Made by a program: the position numbers and the translations under genes. From positions 39,931 through 103,930 of the forward strand of contig JADLAY010000035.1 in assembly GCA_020849765.1 (NCBI GenBank): a DNA stretch of 64,000 bases, given 5' to 3'. This DNA is from Anaerolineae bacterium. GTDB lineage: Bacteria; Chloroflexota; Anaerolineae; Aggregatilineales; Phototrophicaceae. Under the pieces are notes generated by a model. That model was given only the letters and a program-made list of their open reading frames with translations. It was not told where the DNA came from and made no database searches. Shown one piece after another: positions 58,323-64,000 of this stretch (position 1 is its first letter; each line of letters begins with the position of its first letter).

Positions 58323-59176
58323 TGGCTGTCCCTCGCCAGGATGCGTGATAACTCTCGCTGCATGAGCTGCGGCTGCTCGTCGCGCAGGAGCGGCAGCCGG
58401 CTGCGCGTACGATGGATCTGGTTGAGGTCGATCTGCTGTACGAGCAGGGTTTCGTCAAAGTAGGGCGCATGCGCCAGGAAGTCGCCATCGGGGCTGACGA
58501 CGGTCGAGCCGCCCCAGAAGTTCTTGCCGTCTTCATAACCGACACGGTTGCAGTGAATGATGTAGTCCGTGAAGAAGCTGCCGTAAGCCTGATTGACGAG
58601 TTCGACCCAGCGCGACCCGCTCAGCCGGTCGCTGGCGTCGAGGCCGCGCGACGGGCTGGCGCTCTGGAACAGCAGTACGTCGGCGCCATCCATCCACAGC
58701 AGATAGGGCGTGGTGATGTGCCAGAAGTCCTCGCAAATCGCCATGCCGAAGCGCCCGAAGCGCGTATCGAAAGCGCGCGCGGATTCGCCCTCGTCGAAGT
58801 AACGGCCCTCGTCGAACATAGCGTAGGTCGGCAGGTAGATTTTGTGGTGGATGTGCAGGCACTCGCCGCCGGAAAGATAAGCCGCCGAGGTGTAGAAGCG
58901 CTGGCGCCGATCTTCATGGACGAAGCCGAACATGATGTCCAGCCGCTTGCTCTGTTCGAGCAGCGCACCGAAGACGGCATCGTCTGGCGTGGCGCGAATG
59001 GCGACTTCTGGCACAAGATCCTGCACCTGATAGCCCGTCATCGAAAGTTCCGGGAAAATGAGAAGGTCGACGCCCTGATTGGCGCCGCGCTCGATGTAAT
59101 CGAGATGCCGGTCGAGATTGGCGGGCACGTCGCCGAGCTTGGGGTACATCTGCGCGAGTCCAATGTTCAGGCGCAT
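58319..59176 (-). CDS. Carbon-nitrogen hydrolase; probable glutaminase partner of NadE
   Basis: 285 aa nitrilase fold. Catalytic triad Glu43 (IFPELSMTGY), Lys112 (HHKIYLPTYAMFDEGRYF) and Cys148 (FGMAICEDFWH). The YxxxDEGRYF and CEDFWHxxxPYLLWMDGAD sequences match the amidase domain of glutamine-dependent NAD synthetases. Overlap of 4 bp with nadE strongly suggests the two products form a split Gln-dependent NAD synthetase in which this subunit releases ammonia from glutamine. Start MRLNIGLAQMYPKLGDV at 59176. Confidence 0.92.
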   Translation of the reverse strand: MRLNIGLAQMYPKLGDVPANLDRHLDYIERGANQGVDLLIFPELSMTGYQVQDLVPEVAIRATPDDAVFGALLEQSKRLDIMFGFVHEDRRQRFYTSAAYLSGGECLHIHHKIYLPTYAMFDEGRYFDEGESARAFDTRFGRFGMAICEDFWHITTPYLLWMDGADVLLFQSASPSRGLDASDRLSGSRWVELVNQAYGSFFTDYIIHCNRVGYEDGKNFWGGSTVVSPDGDFLAHAPYFDETLLVQQIDLNQIHRTRSRLPLLRDEQPQLMQRELSRILARDSQ

Positions 59177-59228
59177 AGAGAAGCCTTTGATGATCAGCCG
59201 TGAACCACAAAGCGGATCATACCGAAAA

Positions 59229-60017
59229 CTAATGCGACATGACAGTACCGGGCTGGACCGATGTGACGTGTCTTTGTGCGCGAATCAGGCAGGCGAGACC
59301 GAAGCCAAAGACGATCAGGTCGAGCGTTTGATCGACGCGTAAACCAAAGGCGCTGGGCACGCTGTCGGCGCGGGCGAAGCCGATGGCGAACATGCCCAGG
59401 CCAGCCAACGACAACGCCAGCCAGAAGCGGCCCGTTGTGCGTCGTGTCCCCCAGAGGACGCTCAGGATGATGACAGCCCAGGCAAGGCCGAACAACGGCG
59501 TGTTCAAGCGTGGCGCGCTCACACCATAGATGTCCGGCAGTTCGGCGGCGATCAGCGCGGGATAGTTGGCCAGCGTCGAGACTTCGTAGCCATAGCCGCA
59601 GCCCGCTGACGAGCAACTCACCCACGCCGCTATCAGCAGCAGCGGTAGCGCGGGCGCCAGGCGATCCAGCACGTCAGTGAAGCCGATGCGGGATTCGTCA
59701 CGCAGACGAAAGCGCCAGTCGATCCAGAGCGCGATCAACGCACCGAGCGCGGCCCCATGCCAGCCAAGGCCGCCGAGCTCCAGCCTGAGGACTTCGCCTG
59801 TGTTATCGGCAAAGTAGGCCCAGTTGAGCAGGACGTGCTCGGCACGTGCCAGCGCTAATCCGCCAGCGAATGCCAGCAGCAGGACGTCGACCGCGCTCGC
59901 CAGCCTGCGGCGCTCCAGCCTGCGCACGAACAGCAAGCCGCCGGTCAAAATTGCCAGAGCGAAGGCCAGGGTATAGAGATGCATGCTCCCGATGCCAAGA
60001 TCGATGACCGTGGACAA
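59229..60017 (-). CDS. Lgt-like prolipoprotein diacylglyceryl transferase family membrane protein
   Basis: 262 aa, about seven membrane helices. GGLALARAEHVLLNWAYF, LELGGLGWHGAALGALIALWIDWRFR and DRLAPALPLLLIAAWVSCSSAGCGYGYEV mirror Lgt's helix order (ARxxxVxxxWxxY, HGGLxxG, DxxAPxxxxxxxxGRxGC). The Lgt phosphatidylglycerol arginine block (GRxGNFxN) is not clear here: CSSAGCGYGYEV replaces it. It may be a divergent enzyme or a paralogue with another lipid substrate. On the same strand as the NadE pair (52-bp gap). Confidence 0.78.
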   Translation of the reverse strand: MSTVIDLGIGSMHLYTLAFALAILTGGLLFVRRLERRRLASAVDVLLLAFAGGLALARAEHVLLNWAYFADNTGEVLRLELGGLGWHGAALGALIALWIDWRFRLRDESRIGFTDVLDRLAPALPLLLIAAWVSCSSAGCGYGYEVSTLANYPALIAAELPDIYGVSAPRLNTPLFGLAWAVIILSVLWGTRRTTGRFWLALSLAGLGMFAIGFARADSVPSAFGLRVDQTLDLIVFGFGLACLIRAQRHVTSVQPGTVMSH

Positions 60018-60129
60018 TATGCCTGTGCCTTATATCAAACCCAACACTTCAAGAGTAACGAAAAACGGCTCAACCCCCTAAAAACAGGGAGGTTGCCCCC
60101 CAACTTACCGGATACTCACAACCGGAAGC

Positions 60130-60135
60130 TATAAT
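60130..60135 (+). promoter_or_regulatory. Candidate -10 element for the SPFH gene
   Basis: A perfect TATAAT 49 bp before the SPFH start. The -35 is weak: TTACCG at 60105-60110 with a 19-bp spacer is the nearest. Confidence 0.4.
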
Positions 60136-60183
60136 CTGCGTAGAAAGTAAGAAGTAGCCACAACATGCAGGGGAGCAAATTCA

Positions 60184-61272
60184 ATGGGCATTGCCGGCTT
60201 GTTTAGCATTTTGGCATTGATAGCCTTCGTCCTCTTCCTCGCCGGGATCGGCGGCGCGGTGGTCGCTGCGTCGCAGGGACGTGCAGCGCGGAGCGGCGTC
60301 GTTCTGGCGGTCGTCGGTCTGGTGGCGGGCATCCTGTTCAGCGTCATCGGCCAGGGCATCTTGATCGTCCAACCACAGGAAGTGGCGGTCGTCTTTAATA
60401 CGCTGTCCGGTGGCCTCGACCAACCGCGCCGGTCTGGGACGCATATCGTCATCCCGGTCATCCAGCAGGCGACCATCTACCCGATCTCGCAGCAAGAATA
60501 CACCATGTCGGGCACCTCAGCCGAAGGCGCTCGTACGGGGGACGATGCAGTACGTGCCCGCACGATCGATGGGCAAGAAATCCGCATCGATCTGACGGTG
60601 ATTTTTGGCATCGATCCGCTCAAGGCGAATACGATCCACGAACGCTGGCAGACTCGATACACTGAAGACTTCATCCGTCCGACCGCGCGAGGTATTGTTC
60701 GGGATGTCGTCTCCGGTTTCCGTGCGGCAGCCATCTATGGCCTGGAACGTGGGGCGATGGAAGTGGATATCCAGTCTCAGTTGAACGAGCGTATGTCAGC
60801 CGAAGGTTTGATCCTGACCGATATGCTCGTGCGCGACATCACCTTCACCGACGAATTTGCGCAGTCCATCGAACGTGCGCAGATTGCCGAGCAGCGCGCG
60901 GCGGAAGCGCGCTTCCAGGTTGAGCAGCGTGTGGCAGAAGCCGAGCAGGCGCGTGCGGTCGCCCAGGGTGAACGTGACGCCGAGATTGCACGAGCCGAAG
61001 GTGAAGCCCAGGCGATCATTCTGCGCGCACAGGCAGAGGCCGAAGGTCTGCGACTGGTGAGCGAGCAGATTGCGGAAAATCCCGAACTCATCCAATATGA
61101 GTACGTCCGCCGCCTGGCCGAAAACATCAATATTGCGCTCGTGCCCTCGAACAGCCCATTCCTGTTCGACTTCCAGAATCTGACGCAGTCGGTTGCGCCG
61201 ACGACCACGGCTCCGGAACCGACGCCTGAAACGACGATCGAGCCGACTCCAACACCCGAACCCGGCTCATAA
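60184..61272 (+). CDS. SPFH/Band 7 (prohibitin-like) membrane protein
   Basis: 362 aa. Two N-terminal membrane segments (about 3-30 and 38-62) then the SPFH domain (about 63-240: VQPQEVAVVFNTLSGGL, IPVIQQATIYPISQQEYTMSG, DGQEIRIDLTVIFGID) and a long coiled coil (240-310: EQRAAEARFQVEQRVAEAEQARAV, GEAQAIILRAQAEAEGLRLV). The last ~35 residues are a Thr/Pro-rich tail. Forms oligomeric membrane-domain scaffolds; target unknown. Ribosome site AGGGGAG before ATG at 60184. Confidence 0.92.
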   Translation: MGIAGLFSILALIAFVLFLAGIGGAVVAASQGRAARSGVVLAVVGLVAGILFSVIGQGILIVQPQEVAVVFNTLSGGLDQPRRSGTHIVIPVIQQATIYPISQQEYTMSGTSAEGARTGDDAVRARTIDGQEIRIDLTVIFGIDPLKANTIHERWQTRYTEDFIRPTARGIVRDVVSGFRAAAIYGLERGAMEVDIQSQLNERMSAEGLILTDMLVRDITFTDEFAQSIERAQIAEQRAAEARFQVEQRVAEAEQARAVAQGERDAEIARAEGEAQAIILRAQAEAEGLRLVSEQIAENPELIQYEYVRRLAENINIALVPSNSPFLFDFQNLTQSVAPTTTAPEPTPETTIEPTPTPEPGS

Positions 61273-61297
61273 AGTCGATACGGTGCAATAGGCTATG

Positions 61298-61330
61298 CAG
61301 GGCAGTCCATCGGGCTGCCCTGTTTGATTT
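61298..61330 (+). terminator. Rho-independent terminator of the SPFH gene
   Basis: CAGGGCAG (61298-61305) and CTGCCCTG (61315-61322) form an 8-bp stem with a 9-nt loop, then TTTGATTT. Confidence 0.8.
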
Positions 61331-61337
61331 GGCGGAA

Positions 61338-61364
61338 TCAAAAAGGGCATGTCACCACGCCCTT
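61338..61364 (-). terminator. Rho-independent terminator of miaB
   Basis: On the minus strand AAGGGCGTG and CATGCCCTT pair (one G-U) around the tetraloop GTGA, followed by TTTTTGATT. It faces the SPFH terminator, so the convergent genes are both insulated. Confidence 0.85.
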
Positions 61365-61387
61365 GTGCTGCATTCGTCCGATGGACA

Positions 61388-62773
61388 CTAACTGGCGAAG
61401 ACCATCAGTTCTTCGTCCACGGTGGACGACGCGGCGCTGCCCGGCAGCCGCCCTTGCATACTCCACGGCCCCGTCCAGGTGATTTCGACGTCGACCAGCT
61501 TGCCTTTCCAGTTGGCTTCATCCTCGAAGAAGACGAGCTTGTTCTGCGGGGTGCGGCCACGCCACTTGCCCTTGTGGTGCTCCTCGACCAGAACCTGCAC
61601 CGTCCGGCCCAGGTAGCGGCTGTTGATTTCCGCGACGACGCGCGCCTGGAGCTGTTCCAGCATGTCCAGCCGCTGCTTTTTCTCCTCTTCGGGCACATCA
61701 TCTTCCATGCGCCGGTCGCTGACGGTGTTCGGGCGCGGGCTGTAACGGGCCAGATGCACCTTGTCGAGTTTGAGTTCTTCCAGGATGTCGTGCGTGCGCA
61801 TGAATTGCTCGTGCGTCTCGCCGGGGAAGCCGACGATGATGTCGGTATGGATCGCCACTTCCGGGATGCGGGCACGGATGCGCTCGATCAAGCGGCGATA
61901 CTGCTCACTGGTGTAACCACGTTTCATATTCTCCAACACGGTGTCATCGCCCGCCTGGATTGGCACTTCGATGTGCGGCATGACGCGCGGCAGTTCGGCC
62001 ACCGTATCGAGCAGGCGATCCGTCATCCAGTTCGGATGGCTGGTCAGAAAGCGGATGCGCTCGACGCCCGTCTCTTCGGCAACCTCGTGGACGATGTGCA
62101 GCAGATCGGCCAGCTCTGGCCCATCGGCGATGTCCTTGCCGTAACGGTCGACGATTTGACCAAGCAGCGTGATTTCCTTGATGCCCTGCCGCGCCAGACT
62201 GCGTACGTGGGCGACGATTTCGCCGACGCTACGGCTGCGCTCGACACCACGGCGGAAGGGGATGATGCAGAACGTGCAGGCGTGCGAACAGCCATAGACG
62301 ATCGGGACGTGGGCGCTGACCAGGTTCTGCTGCTCGGACAGCGGCAGGATCAGCTCGCCATCCTGCATTTGATCGCGCTGCTGGCGCAGGTCGTTATCAA
62401 GCGCCAGCACCTCGGTTTCGCTCATGCGCCCGGTCAGGAAATCGACCATTGGTTTCGGCTCGCTCGGCGCCATGAACACGTCGACGTAAGGCAGGCGCTT
62501 GCGCAGATGCAGCGGATCGCGCACGCCGACCAGGCAGCCCATCACGCCGATGACCTTGTCCGGCTGCTCGCGCTTGATGGCATTGAGCAGCTCCAGCCGT
62601 CCGAACGCTTTGTCCTCCGCACTCTGGCGCACCACGCAAGTGTTGACGACGTAAATATCGGCCTGTTCAGGGTTCGACGCTTCATGGTGGCCGAGCTTCT
62701 CCAACTCCGATGCGAGAAGCTGAGAATCTGCCATGTTCATTTGGCAGCCAAGAGTCCAGATATGATATTGCAT
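61388..62773 (-). CDS. miaB: tRNA-2-methylthio-N6-dimethylallyladenosine synthase
   Basis: 461 aa, three-domain methylthiotransferase. N-terminal UPF0004 cluster Cys in LGCQMNMADSQL, NTCVVRQSAEDKAFGR and GVMGCLVG; radical SAM CxxxCxxC in VYGCSHACTFCIIPFRRGVERSR; C-terminal TRAM (from about residue 380). LGCQMN rather than RimO/MtaB variants and the SxEVPxQxGDDxVLxxMxRGYT region favour MiaB. It adds methylthio to i6A37 of tRNAs. ATG at 62773. Confidence 0.93.
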   Translation of the reverse strand: MQYHIWTLGCQMNMADSQLLASELEKLGHHEASNPEQADIYVVNTCVVRQSAEDKAFGRLELLNAIKREQPDKVIGVMGCLVGVRDPLHLRKRLPYVDVFMAPSEPKPMVDFLTGRMSETEVLALDNDLRQQRDQMQDGELILPLSEQQNLVSAHVPIVYGCSHACTFCIIPFRRGVERSRSVGEIVAHVRSLARQGIKEITLLGQIVDRYGKDIADGPELADLLHIVHEVAEETGVERIRFLTSHPNWMTDRLLDTVAELPRVMPHIEVPIQAGDDTVLENMKRGYTSEQYRRLIERIRARIPEVAIHTDIIVGFPGETHEQFMRTHDILEELKLDKVHLARYSPRPNTVSDRRMEDDVPEEEKKQRLDMLEQLQARVVAEINSRYLGRTVQVLVEEHHKGKWRGRTPQNKLVFFEDEANWKGKLVDVEITWTGPWSMQGRLPGSAASSTVDEELMVFAS

Positions 62774-62951
62774 GAGCTTGAGCTTGCCGCTTATTGACGA
62801 TCCGTATGAGCGTAATTGTAATGGTTGGTCAGGGTGAGGTCAACCGAGGAGCGGTGCGTGCTGTATGTGGCCTTGGCGAGACGATTATCCGGGTTGTATC
62901 ATCGACACAACTGGCTCGACATACTTTCAGGGGCGATGGCAAGGCAAATTC

Positions 62952-63884
62952 ATGCATCATTACTACGATCTTTCCCAGGCACACCTGGATCAACCTTCTG
63001 TCGTGACGATAGGCGTATTCGACGGTGTGCATCGTGGGCATCAATACTTAATTCGCCGTTTGGTCGCGGAAGCGCGGGCGCAGGACAAGCTGGCCGTCGC
63101 GCTGACGTTTTTCCCGCACCCGGATGTCGTCCTGCGCCATCTGGAAGGCCGCTACTACCTGACGACGCCGGAAGAACGGGCGCGCTTACTCGGCGAACTG
63201 GGCATCGACTATGTCATTACGCAGACATTTGACGAGTCATTCCGGCACATTCGCGCTGCGCATTACGTCGAAATGCTCCAGCGTCATTTACACCTGTCTT
63301 CCTTGTGGGTGGGGGCGGATTTTGCGCTCGGCTATCAGCGCGAGGGCAACGTCACCTTTTTGAAAGAACAGGGCAAGTCGCTCGGCTTCGAGGTCGACGT
63401 GATCGACCTGATCGTGAGCAACCACGACGATATGGCCATCAACAGCACCGGCATTCGCGCCGCACTGCTGGAAGGCGATATCGAACGCGCCAACCGCTGG
63501 CTTGGGCGTCCTTACATCCTTGAAGGTGAGGTCGTCCATGGGGAGAAGCGTGGCCGCCAGATCGGCTTTCCAACGGCCAACATTGACGTGTGGGACAAGA
63601 TGGTCATCCCGGCCAACGGTGTCTATGCAGGATGGGCGCACGTGGGTGATGAGCGTCACATGGCCGTCACCAATATCGGCGTGCGCCCGACCTTCAACGG
63701 CAGTGACGTGACGGTTGAAGCCCATCTGATCGACTTCAACGGCGATCTGTACGGGCAGCAATTGTCGCTGACGTTCGAGAAACGCTTGCGCCCGGAAAAG
63801 AAGTTCAACGGCATTCAAGAGTTGATCGCGCAGATCGGCGCCGACGTCGAGGATGGCCGCGCCTATCTGAGCCAGCAGGCGTAA
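62952..63884 (+). CDS. ribF: Bifunctional riboflavin kinase/FMN adenylyltransferase
   Basis: 310 aa. SVVTIGVFDGVHRGHQYLIRRL is the nucleotidyltransferase motif, LWVGADFALGYQREGN the mid-domain signature, and HGEKRGRQIGFPTANIDVWDKMVIPANGVYAGW the kinase domain, ending EKKFNGIQELIAQI. It makes FMN from riboflavin and FAD from FMN. Start 62952 is the first ATG after which similarity begins; an in-frame ATG at 62865 lacks support. Confidence 0.95.
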   Translation: MHHYYDLSQAHLDQPSVVTIGVFDGVHRGHQYLIRRLVAEARAQDKLAVALTFFPHPDVVLRHLEGRYYLTTPEERARLLGELGIDYVITQTFDESFRHIRAAHYVEMLQRHLHLSSLWVGADFALGYQREGNVTFLKEQGKSLGFEVDVIDLIVSNHDDMAINSTGIRAALLEGDIERANRWLGRPYILEGEVVHGEKRGRQIGFPTANIDVWDKMVIPANGVYAGWAHVGDERHMAVTNIGVRPTFNGSDVTVEAHLIDFNGDLYGQQLSLTFEKRLRPEKKFNGIQELIAQIGADVEDGRAYLSQQA

Positions 63885-63887
63885 CCG

Positions 63888-64000
63888 ATGCGGGCGATCT
63901 TCCTGTGCGTGCTGGTACTCTCGCTGCTCTGGCTGGGGCGGGCGCAAGCCATGGCGCAGCCGCAGTGCGGCGTCGTGGATTCGGTGTCGTTTCCGGTCGA
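63888..64000 (+). CDS. Start of a secreted protein (partial)
   Basis: ATG at 63888, 3 bp after the ribF stop. The first 37 codons give MRAIFLCVLVLSLLWLGRAQA, a clear signal peptide with likely cleavage after AQA, then MAQPQCGVVDSVSFPV. Runs off the right edge. CGxVDSxxxPV-type starts are seen in secreted M23-like peptidases of this group, but with so little sequence that is only a hint. Confidence 0.65.
   Translation, partial: MRAIFLCVLVLSLLWLGRAQAMAQPQCGVVDSVSFPV

Overview
The window is GC-rich, densely coded bacterial DNA with genes on both strands, many 4-bp overlaps and short gaps. Gene content and family flavour (nuo genes with two nuoM copies, a NadE split into separate amidase and synthetase genes, DipZ-like, TSUP, VanW and ARMT1/DUF89 proteins, a YacL-type PIN/TRAM protein, a Yip1-like membrane protein) fit a Chloroflexota bacterium, probably an Anaerolineae relative. 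This is inferred from family resemblance; there is no rRNA here to confirm it.

Layout. 1-13 kb: start of gatB leaving the window, a TPR protein and a soluble multi-sensor histidine kinase, an aminotransferase, an ASCH protein, two glycosyltransferases, an alpha/beta hydrolase, a TSUP permease, a 56-aa membrane peptide, a Gly-rich protein, dnaN and ychF. 13-31 kb: thpR, a HEAT/TPR/Yip1-like membrane protein, a Tat-exported phosphoesterase, trmB, malQ, a Gfo/Idh/MocA oxidoreductase, a PIN/TRAM protein, a large membrane protein, a PTR1-like SDR with an altered active site, several small hypotheticals, a GNAT protein, mmsA and a cysteine-less DipZ-like protein. 31-36 kb: an ARMT1/DUF89 protein, a serine-biosynthesis pair (class-V aminotransferase and serA) and a tandem thioredoxin.

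36.1-49.2 kb is the bioenergetic core and the most interesting part. nuoA-H-J-K-L-M-M-N are followed by an atpZ/atpI-like gene, atpB, atpE and atpF. Complex I has two NuoM subunits, and its 859-aa NuoL carries an Ala/Glu-rich insert, a strongly His-rich insert, and a C-terminal lateral helix that I estimate to be about 26 residues longer than usual. This is the signature expected of a 2M-type complex I with an extra pump module. The peripheral-arm genes nuoBCDEFGI are absent. The ATP synthase part is also unusual: AtpB has a hydrophilic insert of about 120 residues containing two Cys, AtpF has a signal-like N-terminus and ends in a delta-subunit C-terminal domain, and the F1 genes do not follow. 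A tRNA-Leu(UAA) closes the block.

49.5-64 kb: a VanW protein, xseA/xseB, bioY, a gene graveyard (an alpha-L-rhamnosidase C-terminal remnant and a uronate isomerase uxaC remnant) beside intact uxaE, a radical SAM-HhH protein, the split glutamine-dependent NAD synthetase, an Lgt-like protein, an SPFH protein, miaB, ribF and the start of a secreted protein. Several strong hairpin terminators punctuate the window, some of them in convergent pairs.
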